This document shows, piece by piece, positions 17,611 through 25,534 of a stretch of DNA of 33,616 bases. Origin of the DNA: Bacteroidaceae bacterium (lineage in GTDB: Bacteria > Bacteroidota > Bacteroidia > Bacteroidales > Bacteroidaceae); NCBI GenBank assembly GCA_024398515.1, contig JAKSIZ010000029.1, positions 1 through 33,616 on the forward strand. The letters are read 5' to 3'. Made by a program: the position numbers and the translations under genes. A model generated the notes under the pieces. The model was not told the DNA's origin and ran no database searches. It was given only the letters and a program-made list of their open reading frames with translations. The number at the start of each line of letters is the position of its first letter. The first letter of the stretch is position 1.

Positions 17611-17673
17611 AAAACTGTAGCAGTTTTCAAGTCAAAACTGCTACAGTTTTCACATCGAAACTGCTACAGTTTT
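17611..17673. repeat. Three-palindrome array, family B, copy 1
   Basis: Palindromes start at 17611, 17634 and 17657 (AAAACTGTAGCAGTTTT, AAAACTGCTACAGTTTT, GAAACTGCTACAGTTTT) with an exact 23-bp period. The left flank CGACCCTTATACTCCGAAA (17592 onward) resembles that of copy 2 (CGACCTTTATATTCGGAAA). It lies 28 bp after the stop of the 1325-aa protein gene. Short T-runs follow each unit, so transcription termination is one possible role. Confidence 0.9.
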
Positions 17674-17800
17674 CTCCCAACCATAAACCATACCAGTAGA
17701 AAAACACAGCGAACAATCTCCGCTCATAGGTCGTAGTTTTTCAAAAACAAACCGTACGCATATTATAATTGTAGATTTTCAAATTCAAGCAAAAGATAAT

Positions 17801-18031
17801 AGCCTGAAAGGCTTACCCCTATCAGCCCAAGGCATAGCACAGCGCAGAATTATATTATTATATAATGGTGTCCGCTAAACATCTCTAACAAGCTAAAATC
17901 TTTCACCATATATAAGGATAAGCCCTGCATAAACATTATTATGCGCTCCGGAGGAGCAACAAGCCATCAGCCCAGGGCAGAGCGTAGCGGCGCCCTGGGT
18001 ATATCGACGCAACCATACGCTCTGTAAGAGC
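17801..18031. repeat. REP-like hairpin elements
   Basis: Three hairpins share one design, a 5-bp stem with a 3-nt loop: AGCCT-GAA-AGGCT (17801-17813), GCTCC-GGA-GGAGC (17945-17957) and GCTCT-GTA-AGAGC (18019-18031). The first two are followed by CAGCCCAAGGCA or CAGCCCAGGGCA; in the second copy CCCAGGGC (17971) pairs with GCCCTGGG (17992). This mosaic is of the kind seen repeatedly between genes in Bacteroidetes. No coding potential was seen. Confidence 0.65.
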
Positions 18032-18085
18032 AAAAGCATATAATTCACCCATCAATCCTGCGTAATAATATAATAGATCAAAATC

Positions 18086-18211
18086 TTTTCATTGTCTTCT
18101 TCTTTGCAAGTCTGCACTTCGTGCATCCTTTGCAGTTGTGGTCATCTGTTTTCCTTGAGAACAAGTTCTCAGACAAAACAACTGCCCACACCTGCAAGAA
18201 GACAATGAAAA
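18086..18211. mobile_element. MITE-like long imperfect inverted repeat
   Basis: Terminal inverted repeats TTTTCATTGTCTTCTT (from 18086) and AAGAAGACAATGAAAA (to 18211) enclose further nested pairs: GCAGTTGT with ACAACTGC, CTGTTTT with ACAAAAC-type sequence, and a central TGAGAACAAGTTCTCA palindrome. CAAAAT occurs on both sides (18079-18084 and 18213-18218), which could be a target-site duplication. There is no transposase. It could instead encode a long hairpin RNA. Confidence 0.55.
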
Positions 18212-18265
18212 ACAAAATTGCTAACGCATAAAAAATATCTCACTCCGTTCGTAAAAAATGAAGAT

Positions 18266-18344
18266 GGTTGAAGGTTGAAGGTTTTAGGTTGTAGGTTAAT
18301 CCCCAATCCAAAAACCGATAATCCATAACCAACAACCCACAACC
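18266..18344. repeat. 7-bp GGTTGnA run with inverted partner
   Basis: Five heptamers (GGTTGAA, GGTTGAA, GGTTTTA, GGTTGTA, GGTTAAT) at 18266-18300 are followed at about 18326-18344 by the complementary pattern TAACC, AACAACC, CACAACC. The two arms could form a hairpin. The same heptamer occurs at 25439-25473. Confidence 0.75.
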
Positions 18345-18439
18345 AAATATCATTTTTTATGGCCAAAGGCCACATTTTTTACCGTAAGGTATTTTTATCT
18401 ATTATAATAGCACGCGAAAAGTGCGCTTAATTCAATCGA

Positions 18440-18505
18440 ATTAAATAGACAATTTGCAGCAATTAAATAGACAACTTCCAGCATTTATATTGACAACTCA
18501 ATGCC
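18440..18505. repeat. Three 22-bp tandem repeats upstream of a promoter
   Basis: Units at 18440, 18462 and 18484. The first two differ at two positions (both begin ATTAAATAGACAA and end CAGCA); the third is more diverged (TTTATATTGACAACTC). The block ends about 50 bp before the -33 box of the LRR gene promoter, a position suitable for regulator binding. Confidence 0.65.
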
Positions 18506-18555
18506 ATTATATGAGATATGCCCATAAATGTAAAAGAAAAAAACATCACCAAACA

Positions 18556-18587
18556 TTTGGCGAAAAGAAAAATAATCATTACTTTTG
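18556..18587 (+). promoter_or_regulatory. Promoter of the LRR-dockerin gene
   Basis: TTTG (18556-18559), 20 bp, TACTTTTG (18580-18587): exact match to the Bacteroidetes -33/-7 pattern. The predicted start near 18594 leaves an unusually long leader of about 370 nt. Confidence 0.8.
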
Positions 18588-18593
18588 CAAATG

Positions 18594-18960
18594 ATTGGTT
18601 GGGCTCAATGGGCTTGCTGGTCAAATCTTATTGGTAAAGCGACCGACCCTCGTGTAGGGTGAAGTCGATGAAAAGACGTTTTCAACGCTGTCTTCTTTTC
18701 TCAAATCTGGAAAATTTGAACTTACAGGAAGATGATGCGCGATGCGTCTGCGCTGAGATTATATACTCAAACTATATAATCCGAAGCGTGGGCTATTTTG
18801 TGCAAATCCTTGTAAGTGGTATTCCAGAGCCTGAGAAAGGGATTAGCGAAACAATGTATCACCCACGCTCTTTTCATATCCAAACGAACTTAAAGCATAA
18901 AAGGTTTCTCGCAAGGGTGATTGTTGAGAGTATGGATTTATTGTATAACTAAAAATATGA
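18594..18960 (+). ncRNA. Structured leader RNA candidate upstream of the LRR gene
   Basis: The region from the predicted start to the LRR gene folds into several strong helices: ACCCT-cgtgt-AGGGT (18646-18660), GAAAAGAC with GTCTTcTTTTC (from 18670), a perfect 9-bp hairpin GATTATATA / TATATAATC (18757-18781), and AGCGTGGG (18785-18792) pairing with CCCACGCT (18862-18869). The last encloses AATCC/GGATT and TTGT/ACAA pairs. This matches no riboswitch class I know. It may be a new cis-regulatory RNA or a processed small RNA. A 97-aa reading frame (18659-18952) covers it but has no recognisable protein features. Confidence 0.5.
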
Positions 18961-18964
18961 ATTT

Positions 18965-20779
18965 ATGAAAAAGATTAATCTTTTCTTTATGCTCTGCTTA
19001 TTCTGCCTAATAAGCATAGGAGCAAGCGCTATTCCAAACAACACTATTTATTACACATCATCGGATGGCAATGTTGTATATCCTAACTATAGTAATGCAT
19101 TCGGCAGTGCGACTATCGTAAGTAACGAATACTCAAATGGTCAGGGAATAATAACATTCGACAGAAATTTGACTTCGATTGGCGATATTGCTTTTTGTAT
19201 ATGTGATCACTTGACAAGTGTAACAATCCCTAATTCCGTGACTGAGATTGGAAAATATGCTTTTGAGCAATGTTCAGGTTTGACAAGTGTGACAATCGGA
19301 AATTCCGTGACTTCGATTGGATATTATGCTTTTGAAGGCTGTAAAGGCTTGACAAGTGTTGAAATCCCTAATTCCGTGACTTCGATTGGAGAACGGGCTT
19401 TTTCTGGCTGTTCAGGCTTGACAAGTTTGACAATAGGAAATTCAGTGACTTCGATTGGAGAGGGTGCTTTTTATGAATGTTCCGGCTTGACAAGTGTGAC
19501 AATTTCAAATTCCGTCGATTCGATTGGTAATTATGCTTTTTATAATTGTTTAGGTTTGACAAGTCTTACAATCCCTAATTCCGTGACTTCGATTGGAGAT
19601 TATGCTTTTGGTTGGTGTCGAGGCTTGACAAGTGTGACAATCGGAAATTCCGTGACTGAGATTGGAAGTTCTGCTTTTGAAGGCTGTTTCTGCTTGACAA
19701 GTGTGACAATCGGAAATTCCGTGACTTCGATTGGAAGTTCTGCTTTTCGCTACTGTTCTGGCTTGACAAGTGTGACAATCCCTAATTCCGTGACTTCGAT
19801 TGGCAGTTATGCTTTTGAAGGCCCTTCACGCTTGACAAGTGTTTATGTCGGATGGAATAATGCTGATAGAATACCAGTTCTTACTTCTTGGGATTTCCCT
19901 TATTCAACCTGCGATTTGTATGTACCAACAGGGACAAAGGCAATCTATCAAGAGAAGGATTATTGGAACTCATTCAAGAATATTTATGAAAATGAGTTCG
20001 AGTCAGTATTACTTGGTGATGCCAATGATGATGGTAGTGTGGATGTAAGTGACATTACATCTATTGCAACTTACATTTTGAACGGAAAAGCAACTCCTTG
20101 GAATGAAAAGAATGCCGATGTAAATGGTGACGGTGTTATCGACGTGAGCGACATAACTGGCGTTGCAAGCATAATTCTAGGGAAAAAGTCACTCTGTCCC
20201 GATGACCATCACCCTCATGCCATTGACATGGGTTTGCCGAGTGGCACAAAGTGGTGCTGCTGCAACGTAGGCGCAACAACTCCTGAAGGCTATGGCGGCT
20301 ATTATGCCTGGGGCGAGACAAGCGAGAAGAGTGTGTATGATTTGCAAACATACGCTTATTGGAGAGATCAAAATGAAAATGGATTTGTTGACGATGGAGA
20401 TTGGGCAAACATCGGCACAGACATTGCTGGCACTCAATACGACGTTGCCCATGTCAGCATGGGTGGTTCATGGCGCATGCCAAGCCATGTGCAACAAATG
20501 GAACTTGTGAACAATTGTATCGGAACGTGGACTACGCAAGATGGCGTGAACGGCATATCAGTGATAGGTAAGAACGGAGGTCAGATATTCCTTCCTGCTG
20601 CAGGCTACCGTCAAAATGAATGGCTCGGAGATGTTGGTGTTTACAGTCTATACTGGTCGAGTTCACTCGATCCGCGCTACTACAGCATCCCGCACGTCCT
20701 GTATTTCTATTCTGGCTTTTGGGGGTGGGACTACTTCGAACGCCTCGTTGGTCTTTCCGTACGAGCCGTTTGCCCGTAG
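18965..20779 (+). CDS. BspA-like leucine-rich-repeat protein with dockerin and Fib_succ-type C-terminal domain
   Basis: A 604-aa secreted protein. A signal peptide (~1-22, MKKINLFFMLCLFCLISIGA then SA) precedes nine full 23-residue LRR_5/BspA repeats (~90-298) of the type LTSVTIPNSVTSIGxxAFxxCSG, with IPNS and IGNS variants intermixed. A type I dockerin-like pair follows (~349-405: DANDDGSVDVSDI, then DVNGDGVIDVSDI), with Asp/Asn positions for calcium. The last ~195 residues (MGLPSGTKWCCCNVGATTPE, FLPAAGYR, YWSSS, VRAVCP) match the Fibrobacter succinogenes major paralogous domain. Such proteins typically mediate surface binding. The repeats are also near-identical at DNA level (69-bp period), which allows expansion or contraction. 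It has a strong promoter and a long structured leader. Confidence 0.9.
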   Translation: MKKINLFFMLCLFCLISIGASAIPNNTIYYTSSDGNVVYPNYSNAFGSATIVSNEYSNGQGIITFDRNLTSIGDIAFCICDHLTSVTIPNSVTEIGKYAFEQCSGLTSVTIGNSVTSIGYYAFEGCKGLTSVEIPNSVTSIGERAFSGCSGLTSLTIGNSVTSIGEGAFYECSGLTSVTISNSVDSIGNYAFYNCLGLTSLTIPNSVTSIGDYAFGWCRGLTSVTIGNSVTEIGSSAFEGCFCLTSVTIGNSVTSIGSSAFRYCSGLTSVTIPNSVTSIGSYAFEGPSRLTSVYVGWNNADRIPVLTSWDFPYSTCDLYVPTGTKAIYQEKDYWNSFKNIYENEFESVLLGDANDDGSVDVSDITSIATYILNGKATPWNEKNADVNGDGVIDVSDITGVASIILGKKSLCPDDHHPHAIDMGLPSGTKWCCCNVGATTPEGYGGYYAWGETSEKSVYDLQTYAYWRDQNENGFVDDGDWANIGTDIAGTQYDVAHVSMGGSWRMPSHVQQMELVNNCIGTWTTQDGVNGISVIGKNGGQIFLPAAGYRQNEWLGDVGVYSLYWSSSLDPRYYSIPHVLYFYSGFWGWDYFERLVGLSVRAVCP

Positions 20780-20880
20780 TCAGAATTTAGTGCATCCTTA
20801 AAGTTTTTGTTTTTATAGCATAATTTTTCACCTGTGCCGTGAATGTTAAAAAAAGCATAGTATTTGAAAAATAATTCCAG

Positions 20881-20969
20881 AAAAGTGAAACTTTCGAATG
20901 TTAAAGTTTTGATTATTTGTATGCGCGCTCACATACGCGCGTAATATTAATAAGGTGTAGTTTACGGTT
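20881..20969 (+). repeat. Dispersed ~88-bp intergenic repeat, copy 1
   Basis: From AAAAGTGAAACTTT to TAGTTTACGGTT. The reverse complement of 32822-32909 matches over nearly the whole length. The core GCGCGC (20923-20928) and CGCGCG (20936-20941) can form a hairpin and is alternating purine-pyrimidine. The remaining 20780-20880 holds no recognised gene. Confidence 0.8.
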
Positions 20970-21039
20970 TTGGAGAACTAAGGTTGTCTGTATGTAAAAA
21001 CTTTTTATTGAAAATAGTGCGTATATCAAAAACATTTCG

Positions 21040-21047
21040 TAAATTTG
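21040..21047 (+). promoter_or_regulatory. Putative -7 box for the beta-galactosidase gene
   Basis: TAAATTTG matches TAnnTTTG. No TTTG lies at the expected -33 distance, so this is a partial promoter call. The start site would be near 21053, some 88 nt before the ATG. Confidence 0.5.
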
Positions 21048-21092
21048 CAAACGTTATCGACCTTTGGTCGTTTGCATAAAGCGCGAAGCGCG
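21047..21092 (+). other. Hairpins in the beta-galactosidase leader
   Basis: GCAAAC (21047-21052) pairs with GTTTGC (21070-21075), enclosing GACC-TTT-GGTC (21059-21069). A second, GC-rich element GCGCGAAGCGCG follows at 21081-21092. Possible leader structure; the octamer-like AAACCGTAGAACCGCA (21103-21118) then leads to the start codon. Confidence 0.45.
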
Positions 21093-21140
21093 ACTAAATG
21101 TAAAACCGTAGAACCGCAAATACTATAAAACTAACACATA

Positions 21141-24059
21141 ATGAACATTAGACAAATTGCATTGGCTGCTATCGTGGCAGCAACATCAGTAGGCACAACA
21201 GTGGCACAGGAAGGAAACGCATGGCAGGACATGCAAGTGAACGACATTAACCGATATGCTATGCATACGACTTTCAAGAGCGACATGGAACAACGACTCT
21301 CGCTGCATGGCACGTGGGACTTTACGCTGTGTGACGGTGAGACGGAACTGCCTTCGACACAGTATAAGGTAAAGCAGATGCCAGTGCCAGGCATGTGGGA
21401 ACTCAATGGATGCTATGATCCTATTTATGTGAACATAGGATTTGCATGGCGCGACCATTACAAGAATAATCCTCCTTTCGTCCCAAAGCACAACAACTAC
21501 CTCGGTATATACCAAAAAGAAATAGAAATACCTGCCAACTGGAAGGGGAAACACGTAGTGGCACACTTTGGTAGTGTGACTTCATGTGTGGCTCTCTACG
21601 TGAACGATAAGTTTGCCGGCTATGCTGAAGACAGCAAGGTAGCAGCAGAGTTTGACATTACAGCACTGGTGAAAACGGGAAAGAACAAGATTATGTTCAA
21701 GGTTCGCCGTTGGTGCGATGGCTCGTATTGTGAAGACCAAGACTTCTGGCGTCTGACTGGTGTTGCACGTGACTCGTATCTGTTGGCAAGAGACAAGAAA
21801 GACCGTATTGACGACATACGCATCTCAACAGATATGTATGGCAACCTTACAGCTACGACGAGAGTTACGGGTAAAGGTAGCGTGATGCTTGAACTCTTGG
21901 ATGCGAATGACAACAAGTGTAACACAACTGCAACAAAAACTGGATTGAAGATAGACAATCCGAAACTTTGGAGTGCAGAGACACCTTATTTATATACGCT
22001 TGTTGCAACGTTGAAAAAAGGAAACGGCAAGGCTCTCGACGTAGTGAAGCAACGCGTAGGTTTCCGCAGTGTGGAGATAAAGAATGCACAGCTTCTCGTC
22101 AATGGCAAGCCTATACTGATAAAGGGTACAGACCGCCACGAGTTGGATCCTGATGGAGGCTACGTAATCTCGCGCGAAAGGATGATTCAGGACATAAAGA
22201 TAATGAAGAGCCTTAACGTCAATGCTGTGCGTACTTCGCATTATGAGGATGATCCGCAGTGGTATGACCTTTGCGATGAATATGGTATATATCTTGTGGC
22301 AGAGGCAAATCAGGAAAGTCATGCCTTTGGTTATGGCAAGGATGCCATATCAAAGACTCCGCTTTTTGCAAAGCAGATACTTCAGCGTAACCAGCATAAC
22401 GTGATGATAAACTACAACCATCCATCGGTTATAATATGGAGCTTGGGCAACGAGACGGAAGACGGCGACAATTTTGCGGCTGCATACAAATGGATTCGTG
22501 AGCAGGACAAGATGCGGCCAATACAGTATGAACGTGCAGGAACAGGCGAGAATACCGATATCTTCTGCCCAATGTATTTCCCTCATGGTGCATGTGAGCA
22601 GTATGCATCAAATACGAAAAACACTAAGCCACTCATTCAATGTGAGTATTCTCATGCAATGGGCAACTCAGGTGGTGGATTCAAGGAGTATTGGGATCTG
22701 GTTCGTAAGTATCCAAAGTATCAGGGAGGTTTTATCTGGGACTTTGTTGATCAGGCACTTCGTGCAACACTTGTACGCGATGGCAAGACGATAAAGACAC
22801 TGGCATACGGTGGTGACTTCAATCAGTATGACCCATCAGACAATAATTTCAACTGTAACGGATTTATCAGTGCAGATAGAAAACTTACTCCACAAGCATA
22901 CGAGATAGGTTATCAATATCAGAGCATCTGGAGCACGTTGAAGAATGGAAAGATTGAAATCTATAATGAAAACTTCTTCAAAGACTTGTCAAATGTGAAA
23001 CTTGTATGGAAGGTTATTGCTGACGGTGAGGAAAAGAAGAGTGGCGAAGTGGCTGCACTTGACGTTGCGCCACAGTCGATAAAGGCTATATCGTTGCCAC
23101 AAGTTGGAGAGTTGCCAAGTGGAAAGGAAGTCTTTATTAATCTCAGTTATCAGTTGAAGACGGCTGAGCAGTTACTTGATGCAGGTTTTGAAGTTGCACA
23201 TCAGCAGATATGCCTGCAGGCAAAACCAGAAGTGGCAGAAGTAGAAATGCCACAAGGAAACAAGGAAGTGAAACTTGATTTCGTGAAGGAGACAGGTTTC
23301 TTGTCGGCTGTCAATGTTGATGGAAAGAATATCCTTGGCGAAGGTGGTACGATAAAGCCAAACTTCTGGCGTGCTGTTACCGATAATGACCTTGGTGCAC
23401 ATCTATATTGGGACTATTTAGTGTGGAAAGAGCCAGTGATGATGCTAACCTCTTTCACTACAGAAAATAACACAATAACTGCGACATACGACATGCCTGA
23501 CGTAAAGGCAAAGCTCACGATGAAGTATGAAGTGATGCAAAGTGGCTTGAAAGTTACGATGAAGATGGATTGCGATAAGGAAGCAGAGATAGCAGAAATG
23601 TTCCGCTATGGAGTTGTGATGCAGTTGCCTTACGACATGGACAAGAGCGAATACTATGGTCGTGGTCCGATAGAAAACTATTCCGACCGCAACAGTTCGC
23701 AGAATATCGGCATCTATAAGCAGACGGCAGACGAACAGTTCTACCCATACGTTCGCCCTATGGAAAGCGGAACGAAAACCGACATTCGTTGGTGGAAGCA
23801 AGGCGACATGAAGGTAACGGCTGCGAAACCTTTCACGGCGTCGGCACTTCACTACGATATTGAGGAACTTGACGAGAACGCGAATAAAGACCAACGTCAT
23901 CCTGAGTCGTTGAAGAAATCAAACTTCACTAATCTCTTCATTGATATGGAACAAACTGGAGTAGGTGGTGTAGATTCTTGGAGTCGTAATGCAAGGGCAT
24001 TGAAGCAGTATCAGGTTCCTTATAAGGACAGGGAATTTACATTTGTATTGAGTTTCTAA
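21141..24059 (+). CDS. Secreted beta-galactosidase, glycoside hydrolase family 2
   Basis: A 972-aa GH2 enzyme of the LacZ type that hydrolyses beta-galactosides, probably in the periplasm: a signal peptide spans ~1-22 (ending TVAQ). The sugar-binding domain (GMWELNGCYDPIYVN), immunoglobulin-like domain, TIM barrel and a C-terminal Bgal_small_N-like domain (FWRAVTDNDLG, YYGRGPIENYSDR) follow in order. The acid/base is E438 in SLGNETEDG and the nucleophile is E502 in QCEYSHAMGN. KGTDRHELDP replaces the usual KGVNRHE. It is slightly shorter than E. coli LacZ (1023). Sixteen bp separate it from the iron-sulfur membrane protein gene, implying cotranscription, although the link between the functions is unclear. 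No SusC/SusD pair is nearby. Confidence 0.95.
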   Translation: MNIRQIALAAIVAATSVGTTVAQEGNAWQDMQVNDINRYAMHTTFKSDMEQRLSLHGTWDFTLCDGETELPSTQYKVKQMPVPGMWELNGCYDPIYVNIGFAWRDHYKNNPPFVPKHNNYLGIYQKEIEIPANWKGKHVVAHFGSVTSCVALYVNDKFAGYAEDSKVAAEFDITALVKTGKNKIMFKVRRWCDGSYCEDQDFWRLTGVARDSYLLARDKKDRIDDIRISTDMYGNLTATTRVTGKGSVMLELLDANDNKCNTTATKTGLKIDNPKLWSAETPYLYTLVATLKKGNGKALDVVKQRVGFRSVEIKNAQLLVNGKPILIKGTDRHELDPDGGYVISRERMIQDIKIMKSLNVNAVRTSHYEDDPQWYDLCDEYGIYLVAEANQESHAFGYGKDAISKTPLFAKQILQRNQHNVMINYNHPSVIIWSLGNETEDGDNFAAAYKWIREQDKMRPIQYERAGTGENTDIFCPMYFPHGACEQYASNTKNTKPLIQCEYSHAMGNSGGGFKEYWDLVRKYPKYQGGFIWDFVDQALRATLVRDGKTIKTLAYGGDFNQYDPSDNNFNCNGFISADRKLTPQAYEIGYQYQSIWSTLKNGKIEIYNENFFKDLSNVKLVWKVIADGEEKKSGEVAALDVAPQSIKAISLPQVGELPSGKEVFINLSYQLKTAEQLLDAGFEVAHQQICLQAKPEVAEVEMPQGNKEVKLDFVKETGFLSAVNVDGKNILGEGGTIKPNFWRAVTDNDLGAHLYWDYLVWKEPVMMLTSFTTENNTITATYDMPDVKAKLTMKYEVMQSGLKVTMKMDCDKEAEIAEMFRYGVVMQLPYDMDKSEYYGRGPIENYSDRNSSQNIGIYKQTADEQFYPYVRPMESGTKTDIRWWKQGDMKVTAAKPFTASALHYDIEELDENANKDQRHPESLKKSNFTNLFIDMEQTGVGGVDSWSRNARALKQYQVPYKDREFTFVLSF

Positions 24060-24075
24060 AAAAATAGAGATAACC

Positions 24076-25434
24076 ATGTTATTAAAGAACATTCGAAAAA
24101 TCATCGCAGTAATATTCTTCTTTGGTTTGTTGCTGTTGTTTATGAACCGATTCGGCATCAGCGATTATTTCCAGTGGATGGCTGAGGTACAACTTGTGCC
24201 AGCACTGATGTCACTAAACTTTATTATTATTGCTGTATTGTTTGTCCTTACTTTATTGTTTGGACGAGTATATTGTAGCATGATATGCCCGCTTGGAATC
24301 TTTCAGGACTTGATTAGTCGCCTTATTCACAAGAAAGGAAGAAAATTCCACTACAGCAAGGGTTATCCCATCGTGCGCTATGCTTTCCTGATAGCATTCC
24401 TTGCATTCTTTGCATTTGGATTAGCATCGTTGATTGCACTTATCGACCCTTACAGCATATTCGGACGCTGGACAGCAGTCGGCACGAAGATGGGCGCTAT
24501 GTTCAATATCGTCGCAGCAGTAACATATATTATTATATGTATCTTTGCCATTTTCTTTGGAAGATTATATTGCAACAATATATGTCCGGTTGGAACAATA
24601 CTTGGTTTGATTTCAAAGTATTCACTGTTCCGATTCAATATTGATACAGATAAATGCACCAATTGCCGTGTGTGTGCAGTCCGCTGCAAGGGATCATGCA
24701 TCAATGCCGAAGAGCACAAGGTTGATATGGAACGTTGCGTGGGTTGTTTCAATTGCGTTGACAACTGCAAGCAAGGTGCAATATCGTATTCGTTGCGAGG
24801 AATGAAAAGATCAGCAACACCTGATGGCTCTCGCCGCACGTTCGTTGGAACAATCGGTTTACTTGCAAGTTCTTATCTCTTTGCCAAGGCAACAAATGTA
24901 GCTGAAGCCGTTGAAGCTGCCAGCGGAAAGACAACCCCGAAGCGTCATACTCCTGTGAAACCTGCAGGTGCTGTGTCTATCAGTAATTTCAATCAGCATT
25001 GTACGGCTTGTCAACTTTGTGTAAACAATTGTCCGCAAAATGTCTTGAAACCATCAACAGAACTCTCAACATTCATGCAAGTTGAGATGGACTACACGAA
25101 TGGATATTGCGACATAGATTGTAACAAATGTTCTCAGGTTTGTCCTACAGATGCAATTTCTCCAATCACACTTGAAGAGAAGAATGCTTTGCAGATAGGT
25201 CATGCCGTGGTTTATCCAGATTATTGCATCAACAATGCAACCACAGGACGATGTGGAAAGTGTGAAACTGTTTGTCCTGCAGGGGCAATCACTCTTGTTG
25301 AAAAGGATGGCAAGATGATTCCGAGCGTTGAAGAGGAGTTCTGCATAGGTTGCGGAGTATGCGAATTCAATTGCCAGGCATCGCCAGTAAAAGCGATTAT
25401 TGTTGAAGGTCACGAAGTACATAAGGAGGTTTAA
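24076..25434 (+). CDS. Membrane polyferredoxin, NapH/CcoG-like 4Fe-4S protein
   Basis: A 452-aa electron-transfer protein. The N-terminal ~190 residues hold about four membrane segments with cysteine pairs (CSMICPLGIFQ, CNNICPVGTILG) as in NapH/RdxA-type Fer4_5 domains. Two ferredoxin clusters follow (CTNCRVCAVRCKGSC and CVGCFNCVDNC, ~195-235). After a twin-arginine-like hydrophobic stretch (RRTFVGTIGLLASSYLFA), a second half carries CTACQLCVNNCPQ, CDIDCNKCSQVC, CGKCETVC and CIGCGVCEFNC, ending at VHKEV. It likely moves electrons across or to the periplasmic side. Next to it is a Tat-exported aldo/keto reductase with its own Fe-S tail, a plausible electron partner. Substrate unknown. Confidence 0.88.
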   Translation: MLLKNIRKIIAVIFFFGLLLLFMNRFGISDYFQWMAEVQLVPALMSLNFIIIAVLFVLTLLFGRVYCSMICPLGIFQDLISRLIHKKGRKFHYSKGYPIVRYAFLIAFLAFFAFGLASLIALIDPYSIFGRWTAVGTKMGAMFNIVAAVTYIIICIFAIFFGRLYCNNICPVGTILGLISKYSLFRFNIDTDKCTNCRVCAVRCKGSCINAEEHKVDMERCVGCFNCVDNCKQGAISYSLRGMKRSATPDGSRRTFVGTIGLLASSYLFAKATNVAEAVEAASGKTTPKRHTPVKPAGAVSISNFNQHCTACQLCVNNCPQNVLKPSTELSTFMQVEMDYTNGYCDIDCNKCSQVCPTDAISPITLEEKNALQIGHAVVYPDYCINNATTGRCGKCETVCPAGAITLVEKDGKMIPSVEEEFCIGCGVCEFNCQASPVKAIIVEGHEVHKEV

Positions 25435-25438
25435 AAAC

Positions 25439-25473
25439 GGTTGTAGGTTATAGGTTGTTGGTTGTAGGTTGCC
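25439..25473. repeat. Five 7-bp repeats (GGTTGTA type)
   Basis: GGTTGTA, GGTTATA, GGTTGTT, GGTTGTA, GGTTGCC at 25439-25473, beginning 4 bp after the stop of the membrane polyferredoxin gene and within the 100-bp gap before the aldo/keto reductase. Two CGA octamers (25480-25495) follow. Confidence 0.8.
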
Positions 25474-25534
25474 CATAATCGAATACTCGAAAACTAGTAC
25501 AACCTAACCCCAAAAACCTTAAAAGAAATATATC

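Noticed and set aside
18659-18952. 97-aa open frame in the LRR gene leader
   Set aside because: It coincides with strong RNA helices and shows no protein family features; kept as leader RNA candidate.
19368-19778. Two Ser/Asn-rich minus-strand frames in the LRR gene
   Set aside because: They repeat every 69 bp with the LRR units and are antisense shadows.
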